From Streptomyces sp. HPF1205 (lineage in GTDB: Bacteria; Actinomycetota; Actinomycetes; Streptomycetales; Streptomycetaceae): a stretch of 64,000 nt of DNA. Position 1 is the first letter of the stretch; the number at the start of each line of letters is the position of its first letter. The stretch is taken from positions 186,001 through 250,000 of the forward strand of contig NZ_JAINVH010000007.1 in NCBI RefSeq assembly GCF_020400825.1. Reading direction: 5' to 3'. Both the position numbers and the translations under genes were made by a program. Below the pieces are notes generated by a model. It was not told the origin of the DNA, searched no databases, and saw nothing but the letters and a program-made list of their open reading frames with translations. Of this stretch, positions 14,886 through 23,979 are shown piece after piece.

Positions 14886-15173
14886 CAGGTGGCTCGGGCG
14901 AGCCGCCCGCTCCCCGCATGACGGCGAGACGCGCTGGTACTCCGGTGGCGGCGTGTCCTCGGTCACGCCGGGCTCACGGTGCGGGACCAGCAGCACCGCG
15001 CGGGCCGCTACGTGCGCCTTCGCCGGCTCGGCCGCAAGGTCATGACCGCGAGCACGATGTGACGCACGTCACTTTGATAGTCGGGTATTCGGGTGAGAAG
15101 TCGCGTCACCGATCCGGCGCGCGGCCCTCTCCTCCGTGAACGCGGGCATCACTTCGCGAACGGAGGGCCCGGT
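14886..15173. other. Intergenic region without a supported gene
   Basis: About 290 bases after the response regulator. One plus-strand frame ending at a TGA near 15061 encodes a basic peptide (for example RRVLGHAGLTVRDQ) but has no start context and no recognised family; it may be decayed coding sequence. The end holds the GGAGGG ribosome-binding site (15162-15167) of the next gene. Confidence 0.4.
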
Positions 15174-15665
15174 ATGGGCGGCATGGGGGGGATCGGCGGC
15201 ATGGGTGGCATGGGTGGCATGGGCGGGACGGGGGGCGCGGTGGAGTGGCTGGTGTCGGCGGCAGCCGATCCGCAGGGGTGCCGGTGGGAATGGGAGCGCA
15301 GCCCCCACGGGGTCACGCTGCTGCCCGCCGGGCGGGTGTGGGACGTGCTGATCCTGCCCGGCGCGCTGGGCAGCCGCGCCCTGGACGTGCTGACGCTGCT
15401 GCCGGACCGTCCGGGCCCGGTGCTGGCGGACTCCGGGGACGCCAGGACGGGGTTCTTCGTGCCGCCCGGGACAGCGGCCGGGTGGTTGGGTACGGGGGTG
15501 CGCGCGGCGGGGCGCGGGACATGGATCGTGGTGCCGTACCCCGGGCGGCCGGCGGGGAAGGTCCGCTGGCTCGTCCCGCCGGACGGCACCGGGCACCTGA
15601 CCGACCCGGTCGTGCTGGAGCTGGCCATGCACGAGGCGGTGGCCCTGCTGGCCGGCGGCGGCTGA
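15174..15665 (+). CDS. Small protein with N-terminal Gly-Gly-Met repeat
   Basis: 163 residues. It opens with MGGMGGIGGMGGMGGMGG, a run of six GGM/GGI triplets encoded by a nine-base DNA repeat (15174-15230), followed by a compact domain: VEWLVSAAADPQGCRWEW, VTLLPAGRVWDVLILP, GPVLADSGDARTGFFVPPG and GTWIVVPYPGR. The later part resembles the short prim-pol/bifunctional DNA primase-like proteins of Streptomyces, without the acidic catalytic triad of primases being clear; that assignment is tentative. ATG 15174 is chosen over upstream in-frame codons because GGAGGG lies six bases before it. No operon partner; mmsA starts 120 bases downstream. Confidence 0.65.
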   Translation: MGGMGGIGGMGGMGGMGGTGGAVEWLVSAAADPQGCRWEWERSPHGVTLLPAGRVWDVLILPGALGSRALDVLTLLPDRPGPVLADSGDARTGFFVPPGTAAGWLGTGVRAAGRGTWIVVPYPGRPAGKVRWLVPPDGTGHLTDPVVLELAMHEAVALLAGGG

Positions 15666-15785
15666 CGCCGGCGGCCGACGGCGGTGGTCCGAAAAACAGG
15701 GTCGGCCGCCGCCGGGGCGGCGAGCTTGTGACCCGGCGCCCGGCGTGGTGACACTGGCCGCAGGAGACGACGAAAGGGTCGGATC

Positions 15786-17315
15786 GTGACGAGCACCCGC
15801 ATCACCCACTGGATCGCCGGCCGGCCCTGGAGCGGCGGCGCCGAGCGCCGCGGCGACGTGTACGACCCGGCCACCGGCAAAGTCACCGGGCAGGTGGACT
15901 TCGCCGACTCCGCCGTCGTCGACCAGGCCGTCGGCGCCGCCCTCGCGGCCTTCCGGGACTGGCGGAGCACCTCGGTCGCCAAGCGGGCCGGCGTGCTGTT
16001 CGCGTTCCGCGAGCTGCTCAACGCCCGGCGCGAGGAACTCGCCGCGATCATCGTCTCCGAACACGGCAAGGTCCACTCCGACGCGCTCGGTGAGGTCGCC
16101 CGCGGCCAGGAGGTCGTCGAGTACGCGTGCGGCATCCCGCACCTGCTCAAGGGCGGCTTCACCGAGCAGGCCTCCACCGGCGTCGACGTCTACTCGGTCC
16201 GCCAGCCCCTCGGGCCGGTCGCGGTGATCTCACCGTTCAACTTCCCGGCGATGGTGCCGATGTGGTTCTTCCCGCTGGCCGTCGCGGCCGGCAACACGGT
16301 GGTGGTCAAACCGTCGGAGAAGGATCCGTCCGCAGCCAACTTCCTGGCCGCCCTGTGGCGCGAGGCGGGCCTGCCCGACGGCGTCTTCAACGTCGTCCAC
16401 GGCGACAAGGCGGCCGTCGACAGGCTGCTGGAGCACCCCGACATCAAGGCGGTCTCCTTCGTCGGCTCCACCCCGGTCGCCCGGCACGTGTACGAGACGG
16501 GCACCCGCCACGGCAAGCGGGTCCAGGCGCTGGGCGGCGCCAAGAACCACATGCTGGTCCTGCCCGACGCCGACCTGGACCTGGCCGCCGACGCGGCCGT
16601 GAACGCCGGCTTCGGAGCGGCAGGCGAGCGCTGCATGGCCGTGTCCGTGCTCGTCGCCGTCGACCCGGTCGGCGACGAGCTGGTGACGCGGATCAAGCGC
16701 CGGATGGCGTCGCTGACCGTCGGTCCCGGCAGTGCGCCCGCCTCCGAGATGGGGCCGCTGGTCACCGGCGCCCACCGCGACAAGGTCACCTCGTACCTCG
16801 ACGCGGGTGTCGCGGAGGGCGCCGAACTCGCCGTCGACGGCCGCGGGCACCCGGTCACCGGCGACACCGGCGCCGACGGCTTCTGGCTGGGCCCCACCCT
16901 CTTCGACCGGGTCCGCCCGGGCATGTCCGTCTACGACGACGAGATCTTCGGCCCGGTGCTGTCGGTCGTGCGCGTGCCCTCCTACGACGACGGGCTCGCC
17001 CTGATCAACGCCAACCCGTACGGCAACGGCACCGCGGTCTTCACGCGCGACGGCGGCGCCGCCCGGCGCTTCCGGCACGAGGTCGAGGTCGGCATGGTCG
17101 GCGTCAACGTGCCGATCCCCGTACCCGTCGCCTACTACTCCTTCGGCGGCTGGAAGTCCTCCCTGTTCGGCGACACGCACGCCTACGGCGAGGACGGCGT
17201 GAAGTTCTTCACCCGCGCCAAGACGGTCACCCAGCGCTGGCCCGAGCCGTCCCCGGGCCCCGGCGGGCAGGGCCCTCGCGGCGGCATCGACCTCGGCTTC
17301 CCGACGAACGGGTGA
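15786..17315 (+). CDS. mmsA: CoA-acylating methylmalonate-semialdehyde dehydrogenase
   Basis: 509 residues. Converts methylmalonate semialdehyde (and malonate semialdehyde) with NAD and CoA to propionyl-CoA or acetyl-CoA, in valine, beta-alanine and inositol breakdown. The nucleophile is Cys283 in GAAGERCMAVS. In place of the usual ELGG general base the sequence reads ALGGAKNHMLVLPDA, the hallmark of the CoA-dependent subgroup lacking the hydrolytic Glu. SPFNFPAMVPMWFFP and FVGSTPVA are typical cofactor segments. GTG 15786 follows GAAAGGGTCGG. The gene is convergent with the PAP2 phosphatase, whose coding sequence ends 11 bases after the mmsA stop. Nearby gabT and the PucR regulator support a nitrogen/carbon catabolic neighbourhood. 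Confidence 0.93.
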   Translation: MTSTRITHWIAGRPWSGGAERRGDVYDPATGKVTGQVDFADSAVVDQAVGAALAAFRDWRSTSVAKRAGVLFAFRELLNARREELAAIIVSEHGKVHSDALGEVARGQEVVEYACGIPHLLKGGFTEQASTGVDVYSVRQPLGPVAVISPFNFPAMVPMWFFPLAVAAGNTVVVKPSEKDPSAANFLAALWREAGLPDGVFNVVHGDKAAVDRLLEHPDIKAVSFVGSTPVARHVYETGTRHGKRVQALGGAKNHMLVLPDADLDLAADAAVNAGFGAAGERCMAVSVLVAVDPVGDELVTRIKRRMASLTVGPGSAPASEMGPLVTGAHRDKVTSYLDAGVAEGAELAVDGRGHPVTGDTGADGFWLGPTLFDRVRPGMSVYDDEIFGPVLSVVRVPSYDDGLALINANPYGNGTAVFTRDGGAARRFRHEVEVGMVGVNVPIPVPVAYYSFGGWKSSLFGDTHAYGEDGVKFFTRAKTVTQRWPEPSPGPGGQGPRGGIDLGFPTNG

Positions 17316-17326
17316 GGGCGGCCGCC

Positions 17327-18274
17327 CTACGGTGACCGGCGGGACACCGTGTTGGCCGCCGCCACCCACGGCAGCAGGACCGCCGCCAGGCACCAGCTCC
17401 CCAGCACGTCCAGCGGCCAGTGGTAGTCGCACCACACCAGGGCCGCGCCCACGGCGGCGATCAGCAGCGAGGTGCCCGCGACCAGTACCCGGCGCAGCAC
17501 CGCGCGGCCCAGCCACGGCAGCACCAGCAGCAGGGCGGCCCCGTAGGCCACCGACGAGGTCGCGGTGTGGCCGGAGGGGAAGTAGCCGTAGCCGCTGGGG
17601 TCCGGGCGGGTCAGGCCCGGCGGGGGGCGGTGCACGGCGGTCTTCACCGTGGTGACGACCAGGGGGAGGACGGCCATCACCACCGCGCCGGCCAGTGGCG
17701 GCAGCCACCAGCGGGCCAGGCCCGCGCGGAGCCCGAGCCACGCGGCGGCGGCCACCGCCGCCACCAGCACCGGCACCGCGACCTGGATGTTTCCGAGCTT
17801 GCACAGGTCGTGCGCGGGGGTGCTCGCGCCGCCGTGCCGGGCGGCCGCGGCCAGGACGGCGCGCAGGAGCCGGCGGTCGGGGCGGATCAGCGGGCCGTGG
17901 GAGGTGACCTGCCACGTCAGAAGGGCGAACAGGACCAGGCCGACGGCGGCGGTCGCGTACAGAAAAGTCAGCCGCCCCGGAACAGGGGGGAGAGTTCCGG
18001 GGCGACCAGGGCGATCGCCGAACCGTCCGTCCCGGGGGGTGTGGAACGAACGGCCGACGGATCGGCGAGATTCGCCGGGGCCAGCCTCGGACCCGGCGTG
18101 TTCGTGCGCGAGGGCACTGCCGTGCCGGTGATGGGGATTCACCGGCGCGTTGTCGCCCGTGGCTTTCTGGGGAGTCCGCCACGTGCGGGGTGTTCGTCGA
18201 AAACGGTACGGCAGGAAAGCGCTGCCAGGACCGCTGATCACCCGTCCGCCATCAGGCCCGCACACCTTCTTCAC
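17327..18274 (-). CDS. PAP2 (type 2 phosphatidic acid phosphatase) membrane protein
   Basis: 315 residues from GTG 18274. The catalytic motifs of the PAP2 superfamily are present in order: KTAVHRPPPG (K...RP), PSGHTATSS (central PSGH) and WCDYHWPLDVLGSW (H...D). Around them are about six membrane segments, for example FLYATAAVGLVLFALLTW, LVAAVAAAAWLGLRAGLA and VLVAGTSLLIAAVGAAL. It probably removes phosphate from a lipid phosphate such as phosphatidate or undecaprenyl pyrophosphate at the outer face of the membrane. Residues 1-100 are hydrophilic and poorly conserved looking, so the true start may lie later; GTG 18274 has GGAG at eight bases. It follows gabT by 31 bases and may share its transcript. 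Confidence 0.82.
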   Translation of the reverse strand: MKKVCGPDGGRVISGPGSAFLPYRFRRTPRTWRTPQKATGDNAPVNPHHRHGSALAHEHAGSEAGPGESRRSVGRSFHTPRDGRFGDRPGRPGTLPPVPGRLTFLYATAAVGLVLFALLTWQVTSHGPLIRPDRRLLRAVLAAAARHGGASTPAHDLCKLGNIQVAVPVLVAAVAAAAWLGLRAGLARWWLPPLAGAVVMAVLPLVVTTVKTAVHRPPPGLTRPDPSGYGYFPSGHTATSSVAYGAALLLVLPWLGRAVLRRVLVAGTSLLIAAVGAALVWCDYHWPLDVLGSWCLAAVLLPWVAAANTVSRRSP

Positions 18275-18305
18275 GCCCCCGTCTCCGGCCGCGGCAGTGC
18301 CGGTG

Positions 18306-19637
18306 TCACACCCCGGCCAGGGCCTCCTCCAGGATGTCGAGGCCCTCGTTCAGCAGATCCTCGCCGATGACGAGCGGCGGGAGGAAGCGCAACACGTTCC
18401 CGTACGTCCCGCAGGTGAGGACGATCAGGCCCGCCGCGTGGCACGCCTTGGCCACGGCCGAGGTCACGGCCGCGTCCGGCTCCTTGGTGCCGGGGCGGAC
18501 CAGTTCGATCGCGATCATGGCGCCGCGCCCGCGGACCTCGCCGATCACCGGGAACTTCTCCCGCATCGCGTGCAGCCGGGGCGTCATGATCTCCCCGATC
18601 CGCCGCGCCCTGGCCGGCAGGTCCAGCTCCCGCATGGTCTCGATCGCGCCCAGCGCCGCCGCGCACGCGACCGGGTTGCCGCCGTAGGTGCCGCCGAGCC
18701 CGCCCGTGTGGGCCGCGTCCATGATCTCGGCGCGGCCGGTCACCGCGGCCAGCGGGAGCCCGCCGGCGATGCCCTTGGCGGTGGTGATCAGGTCCGGCAC
18801 CACGCCCTCGTCCTCGCAGGCGAACCACTGGCCGGTGCGGCAGAAGCCGGTCTGGATCTCGTCCGCGACGAACACGATCCCGTTGTCCTTGGCGAACCGC
18901 GCCATCCGCGGCAGGAAGCCCTTGGCCGGCTCGATGAACCCGCCCTCGCCCGCGATCGGCTCGATGATCATCGCGGCCACGTGCTCGGGACCGATCTGCT
19001 TGGTGATCATGTCGATGGCCTGGGCGGCGGCCTCCTCGGCGGCGTTCTCCGGCCCGGTCAGCCAGCGGTAGCCGTACGCCAGCGGCACCCGGTAGACCTC
19101 GGGCGCGAACGGCCCGAAGCCCTCCTTGTACGGCATGTTCTTCGCGGTCAGCGCCATCGTCAGGTTGGTGCGGCCGTGGTAGCCGTGGTCGAAGACGACG
19201 ACCGCGGGGCGCTTGGTGTAGGCGCGGGCGATCTTCACCGCGTTCTCCACCGCCTCCGCGCCGGAGTTGAACAGCGCCGACTTCTTGGCGTGGTCGCCGG
19301 GGGTCAGCTCGGCCAGCTGCTCGGCCACCTCCACGTACCCCTCGTACGGGGTGATCATGAAACAGGTGTGGGTGAAGTCGGCGAGCTGGGCCGAGGCGCG
19401 CCTGACCACCGCCTCGGCGCTGTTGCCGACGGAGGTGACGGCGATGCCGGAGCCGAAGTCGATCAGGCGGTTGCCGTCGACGTCCTCCACGATGCCGCCG
19501 CCGGCCCGGGCCACGAAGACCGGCAGGGTCACCCCGACCCCGTCCGCGACCGCCGCCGACTTGCGGGCCAGCAGTTCCCGGGACTTCGGCCCCGGAACGG
19601 CGGTGACGAGTCTGCGCTCCTGCGGCAATGCGGTCAT
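18306..19637 (-). CDS. gabT: 4-aminobutyrate aminotransferase
   Basis: Class III PLP-dependent transaminase of 443 residues that moves the amino group of GABA to 2-oxoglutarate, giving succinate semialdehyde and glutamate. The PLP lysine is Lys288 in TTAKGIAGGLP. FNSGAEAVENAVKIAR binds the cofactor phosphate, FDHGYHGRTNLTMALT is the family signature, and FVADEIQTGFCRTG supplies the Asp that pairs with the pyridine nitrogen. The closing SCGTYGN-like segment (LTCGTYGNVLRFLPP) is typical of GabT. ATG 19637 starts at MTALPQERRLVTAVPGPKS as in actinobacterial homologues. It works downstream of the aminobutyraldehyde dehydrogenase at 1740. The PucR-type regulator a few kilobases away is a plausible controller. 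Confidence 0.95.
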   Translation of the reverse strand: MTALPQERRLVTAVPGPKSRELLARKSAAVADGVGVTLPVFVARAGGGIVEDVDGNRLIDFGSGIAVTSVGNSAEAVVRRASAQLADFTHTCFMITPYEGYVEVAEQLAELTPGDHAKKSALFNSGAEAVENAVKIARAYTKRPAVVVFDHGYHGRTNLTMALTAKNMPYKEGFGPFAPEVYRVPLAYGYRWLTGPENAAEEAAAQAIDMITKQIGPEHVAAMIIEPIAGEGGFIEPAKGFLPRMARFAKDNGIVFVADEIQTGFCRTGQWFACEDEGVVPDLITTAKGIAGGLPLAAVTGRAEIMDAAHTGGLGGTYGGNPVACAAALGAIETMRELDLPARARRIGEIMTPRLHAMREKFPVIGEVRGRGAMIAIELVRPGTKEPDAAVTSAVAKACHAAGLIVLTCGTYGNVLRFLPPLVIGEDLLNEGLDILEEALAGV

Positions 19638-19882
19638 GGCGGCCGGTCTCCCTCGTACTCGGGTCTTTCATCGCAGGCTAGGCTCCCCTTCGCGGGGCGC
19701 GCATACGCCGCCGGGTCGCACTCGGGCACCCGTATGCGCCGCCGCGTCCAGTGCGCGCGACCGCGGGGCCCGCCCGTGCCGCACCCCTGTGCCGCCCTCG
19801 TCCCGCCATGATCCTTTTACCCGGGTAGCCGCTCCACTACATTGAGCATCGTCGAGGACGAGGGGCGAGGGGCACGCGACCG

Positions 19883-22300
19883 ATGGACGCCAAGGACTAC
19901 CAGGGCACACAGGGGCACGGTCGCGACGTGCCGCCCAGGCCCGCCCACGCTCCCGTGCCGCGCCCCACCGCGCCGCCGCCCGCGCCCCCGCGGCAGGCGC
20001 CGCCGGTGTCCGCCGTCGAGCGCTGGCTGCGCGCCCCCCGGGTGTCCGACGCGCCCGGCGTGTACGCGTACGAGCACGTGCCCAAGGAGCCCGACGATCC
20101 CGACCGCGTCACCGACCGCCGGCTGATCGGCGGCGCCGTGCTGTCGTTCCTGACCGGCGCGCTGTTCTGGTCGCTGCTGGACAACGGCTACATCCCGCTG
20201 TGGCGCAAGCCGCTGACCCTGCTCACCCCGCGGGACTGGTGGAACGGCGGCGGCCTGTCCCGCCCCGAGGCCGTGGCAGCCAACCTCTACACCCTGCTGT
20301 GGACCGCCCTGATCGCCTACTACTTCGCCCGCCTGGGCAACTGGGCCGAGGTGCTGCGCCGCTACCTGCGCACCCCCGGGCAGCGGGCCCTGGCCTCGCT
20401 GGCGGCCGGCGTCGTGGTGTGGGAGCTGAGCTGGAAGGGCTACGTGCCGATCCTCGGCACCGTGCTGCCGCTCGTGCCCGCCTCATGGATAAGGGGCGGC
20501 GGCGACCAGAACACCGCGGCCGTGGTCACGTACACGATCTACACCCTCGTGGGCCTGCTGATCGCCTGGCCGTGCGCCAAGTACGGCCGGTGGGCCGACC
20601 TGCTGCGCGGGGAAACGGGCGGGCCCGCGCGGCCGGGCACCCCGCCCCCCGCCCCGCGCGCCGCCGGCCCGGCGCAGGCCGCGGGATGGGGCCCGGGCGG
20701 CCCGCCCCAGGGCACGCCCGTCCAGGCGGCGCCCGCGGCCTCGCCCGCCGAGTGGCCCGAACTGCGCGCCGCGGGACGCTTCGACGCCGCCGACCTGCTG
20801 GCCCGCGAGGTGGGCCTGGGGCGGATGAACGACGTGGACTGCGTACGGATCCGCAACGCCTGGGACGCGGTGCGCGACCGCCACGAGGGCGCCGAGGAGT
20901 TCACCGACACCGTGCTGCGGCTGGGCGGAGCGGCCTGCGTCCACCCCTCGGGCGACCGCGACCTGCCGCGCCGCGCCGCCGAGCACGACCTGCTCGGCGC
21001 CCAGGTCAGGATCGGCCGCGGACTGGCGGACAAGCGCAACGGCTACCAGTACCGCGGCTCGGACATGGCGCTCGACCCCGGCCTGCTCGGCACCGGGCTG
21101 CTGGTCGTCGGCCCGCCGGGCGCGGGCAAGACCCGCCGGGTGATGCTGCCCGTCACCGAGTCGCTGTGCCTGCAGGCCCTGACCGGCACGGCGGCCGTGG
21201 TCGCCATCGGCAGCGCCGACGCCGACCTCGGGCCGCGCGAGTCGTACGACGTCGTGATCGCGCCCGGCGACCCGTCCTCGCGTTACGACCTCGACCTGTA
21301 CGGCGGCGCCGACGACCCCGACCTGGCCGCCTGGCTGCTGGCCGAGGCCCTGATCGACGGCCCGGAGCCGGAGCAGCGGCGGGCCGCCACCGCGCTGGGC
21401 CAGCTCCTGGGCCCGTACCGCGCGGCACACGGCCGGTTCCCCTCCGTTCCCGTGTTGCGCGAGCTGCTGGACGGCGTGCCGCACGTGTACGCGGCCCTGC
21501 GCGACGCCGTGGACGCGGCCGGGGCCCCGGCGCTCGTGCGCGAACTCGACGCGAGGGAGCGGCAGTCGGCCCGCCCCGGCGACATCGGCGGCGAACTCGC
21601 CGACCGGATCGCGCTCCTCGACCGGCCCGCCTTCGCCGGCTTCTTCGACACCTCCGGGCGCACCCGGCCGTTCTCCATGCAGGCCCTCGCCCACCCCCTG
21701 CGGGTACGGGTCGAACTGCCCGAACGCGGCCACGCCCAGGCGTCCCGCATCCTGGTGCGGCTGCTGCTCGCCCAGTTCACCAGCGCCGTCCTCGCCCGGC
21801 GCGACCGCTCGCTGTTCGCCTGCGTGGTCGTGGACGACGCCGGCCACGCCGTCACGCCCGGCACCGTACGCGCCCTGGCGTCGCTGCGGTCCGCGCACGC
21901 CGGCATGGTGCTGGGCCTGCGCACCCTCGACGACGTACCCGAAGGCGTCCGCGGCCCTCTGGTCGCCTCGGTCGGCTGCCGGATGGCCTTCGCCGGCATC
22001 ACCCCGTGGGACGGCAGGTTCTTCTCCGAGGCGTGGGGCACCACCCGGGTCGAGACCCGCGACATCACCCACACCCCCGACCTGTCCGGCGGCACCTTCC
22101 GGCGGGCCGGGCGGGGCGTGCGGCGGCTGTTCACCGGCGAGACCGTCACCACCGAGTCCGTGACCGTCCGCGAGGTCGAACGCGAGCGCTGGTCCGCCTC
22201 CGACCTGGCCCACACCGTGCCCGCCGGGCACGCCGTCCTCTCGCTCAGCACGGTCCGCGGCGAGTACGCCGCGCCCGTGCTGCTCGACCTTCGTGGCTGA
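19883..22300 (+). CDS. Membrane-anchored P-loop NTPase, VirD4/TraG-like
   Basis: 805 residues. A Pro-rich N-terminus (residues 15-45) precedes four membrane segments between about 78 and 240 (LIGGAVLSFLTGALFWSLL, LYTLLWTALIAYYFARL, ALASLAAGVVVWEL, VVTYTIYTLVGLLIAW). The cytoplasmic part has Walker A GPPGAGKTRR near residue 413, a Walker B-like FACVVVDDAGHAV near 645, and an arginine-rich tail. The layout of membrane anchor plus AAA core resembles type IV coupling proteins and the actinobacterial 'ATP/GTP-binding protein' family; no relaxase or secretion gene is nearby, so conjugation is not claimed. It diverges from gabT over 245 bases and is followed by the PucR gene. Role unknown. Confidence 0.75.
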   Translation: MDAKDYQGTQGHGRDVPPRPAHAPVPRPTAPPPAPPRQAPPVSAVERWLRAPRVSDAPGVYAYEHVPKEPDDPDRVTDRRLIGGAVLSFLTGALFWSLLDNGYIPLWRKPLTLLTPRDWWNGGGLSRPEAVAANLYTLLWTALIAYYFARLGNWAEVLRRYLRTPGQRALASLAAGVVVWELSWKGYVPILGTVLPLVPASWIRGGGDQNTAAVVTYTIYTLVGLLIAWPCAKYGRWADLLRGETGGPARPGTPPPAPRAAGPAQAAGWGPGGPPQGTPVQAAPAASPAEWPELRAAGRFDAADLLAREVGLGRMNDVDCVRIRNAWDAVRDRHEGAEEFTDTVLRLGGAACVHPSGDRDLPRRAAEHDLLGAQVRIGRGLADKRNGYQYRGSDMALDPGLLGTGLLVVGPPGAGKTRRVMLPVTESLCLQALTGTAAVVAIGSADADLGPRESYDVVIAPGDPSSRYDLDLYGGADDPDLAAWLLAEALIDGPEPEQRRAATALGQLLGPYRAAHGRFPSVPVLRELLDGVPHVYAALRDAVDAAGAPALVRELDARERQSARPGDIGGELADRIALLDRPAFAGFFDTSGRTRPFSMQALAHPLRVRVELPERGHAQASRILVRLLLAQFTSAVLARRDRSLFACVVVDDAGHAVTPGTVRALASLRSAHAGMVLGLRTLDDVPEGVRGPLVASVGCRMAFAGITPWDGRFFSEAWGTTRVETRDITHTPDLSGGTFRRAGRGVRRLFTGETVTTESVTVREVERERWSASDLAHTVPAGHAVLSLSTVRGEYAAPVLLDLRG

Positions 22301-22427
22301 GGGGAGCACGGGGATGTACGGTGCGGCACAATTGGGGCTGCCGACCGCTACCGGCCGGACAACGCCGGCGGCCCGGCGCCCGGCCGGCCGCCCCACCGGC
22401 CCACGGCCCCCACAGCAACAGGTACGC

Positions 22428-23969
22428 ATGCCCCTCACACTCGCGTCGCTCGCCCAGCACTCCGCACTGAAGCTCACCGTCCTCGCCGGAGAAGGCGAGC
22501 GGCTGGCCGCCGTGGTGCGCTGGGTGCACACCAGCGAACTGGACGACCCCGGGCCGTACCTGGAAGGCGGCGAACTGCTGCTGACCACCGGCCTCAAGCT
22601 GGAGATCGACGACGGGCGGGCGATGCGCGGCTACGTACGGCGCCTCGCGGCGGCCGGCGTCGTCGGCCTCGGCTTCGGCGTCGGGGTCGGCCACGACGAG
22701 GTGCCGCGCTGCCTGGTCGACGCGGCCGCGCACGAGGGCCTGCCGCTGCTGGAGGTGCCGCGCCGCACCCCCTTCATCGCCATCAGCAAGGCCGTCTCCG
22801 CGGCCCTGGCCGCCGAGCAGTACAAGGCGGTCACCGCGGGCTTCGAGGCGCAGCGCGAACTCACCCGGGCGGCCCTGGCACCCGACGGGACGGCCGCCCT
22901 GCTGGCCCGACTGGCCGCCCACCTCGACGGCTGGGCCGCGCTGTACGACGCGTCCGGCGCCGTCCTGGCCGCCGCCCCGGAATGGGCCGGGCGGCGGGCG
23001 GCGCGGCTCGCCGGCGAGATCGACCGGCTGCGCGACACCCCGGCCCCGGCCAGCGCCGCCGTCGCCGGCCCGGCCGGCACCGAGGACCGCGTGGAGCTGC
23101 AGTCGCTCGGCACGGGCCGCCGGCCGCGCGGCTTCCTCGCCGTCGGCACCGAGGAGCGGCTCGACACCGCGGCGAGGTACGTCGTCAACGCCGCGGTCGC
23201 CCTGCTGACGCTCTCACTGGAGCAGTCCCGCACCCTCCAGGACGCCCAGGCCCGGCTGGCCGCCGCGCTGCTGCGGATGCTGCTTGCGGGCGAGCCCGGC
23301 CACGCCCGCAGCGTCGCCGGACGGCTCTACGGCACCTTGTTCGAGCACCCGCTGCGGCTGCTGATCGCCGAACCCGCCGAGACGGGCAGCGCCCCGGAGG
23401 CCGTCGCTCTCCTGGCCGAACGCGCCGAGACCGCCGCCGCCCGAGCGGGCGAGCCCCTGCTCACCGTCCGCGACGGCTCCCGGCTGCTGCTGCTCGCCGC
23501 CGAGGACGCCCTGTGCCTGGCGAGCGCCGCCGAACTGGCCGAGAGCTCGGCCGGTGTGGCCGCCGGCCTGTCCGCCTCCGTCGACCCGGCAGGCGTGCCC
23601 GAGGCCCACCGCCAGGCGGAGCGCGCCCTGGCCGTCGCCCTGCGCCGCGGCCGCAACCTCGTCGAACACGGAGAGGTCGGGGCCGGCTCGGTCATGCCGC
23701 TGCTCGCCGACGAGGCCGTCCGCGCCTTCTCCGAGGGCCTGCTGCGCCCGCTGCGCGAGCACGACGCGACCGCCCGCGGCGACCTGGTCGCCTCCCTCGC
23801 GGCCTGGCTGTCCCACCACGGCCAGTGGGACGCGGCTGCCGCCGACCTCGGCGTCCACCGCCACACCCTCCGCTACCGCATGCGCCGCGTCGAGGAGATC
23901 CTGGGCCGCTCCCTGGACGACCCCGACGTGCGGATGGAGCTGTGGCTGGCACTGAAGGCGGGGGCGTAG
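22428..23969 (+). CDS. PucR family transcriptional regulator
   Basis: 513 residues from ATG 22428, which gives the family-typical start MPLTLASLAQHSALKLTVLA; an open frame reaching back to 22293 adds only Pro/Arg-rich sequence. The N-terminal PucR sensory domain (about 1-125) has VVRWVHTSELDDP and GGELLLTTG. The C-terminal HTH_30 domain has WDAAAADLGVHRHTLRYRMR then VEEILGRSLDD. Such proteins control purine, allantoin or GABA/polyamine use; adjacency to gabT, aldehyde dehydrogenases and the deaminase-family gene suggests regulation of amine catabolism, an inference. The gene is convergent with the large STAND-type gene, 10 bases apart. Confidence 0.88.
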   Translation: MPLTLASLAQHSALKLTVLAGEGERLAAVVRWVHTSELDDPGPYLEGGELLLTTGLKLEIDDGRAMRGYVRRLAAAGVVGLGFGVGVGHDEVPRCLVDAAAHEGLPLLEVPRRTPFIAISKAVSAALAAEQYKAVTAGFEAQRELTRAALAPDGTAALLARLAAHLDGWAALYDASGAVLAAAPEWAGRRAARLAGEIDRLRDTPAPASAAVAGPAGTEDRVELQSLGTGRRPRGFLAVGTEERLDTAARYVVNAAVALLTLSLEQSRTLQDAQARLAAALLRMLLAGEPGHARSVAGRLYGTLFEHPLRLLIAEPAETGSAPEAVALLAERAETAAARAGEPLLTVRDGSRLLLLAAEDALCLASAAELAESSAGVAAGLSASVDPAGVPEAHRQAERALAVALRRGRNLVEHGEVGAGSVMPLLADEAVRAFSEGLLRPLREHDATARGDLVASLAAWLSHHGQWDAAAADLGVHRHTLRYRMRRVEEILGRSLDDPDVRMELWLALKAGA

Positions 23970-23979
23970 CACCGGGAGC

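Noticed and set aside
17315..17328. AGGGCGGCCGCCCT palindrome as a bidirectional terminator
   Set aside because: It has no loop bases in its central palindrome and overlaps both stop codons; function as a terminator is not convincing.
22293..22427. Earlier start of the PucR regulator
   Set aside because: The added residues are Pro/Arg-rich and the recognised family N-terminus begins at 22428.
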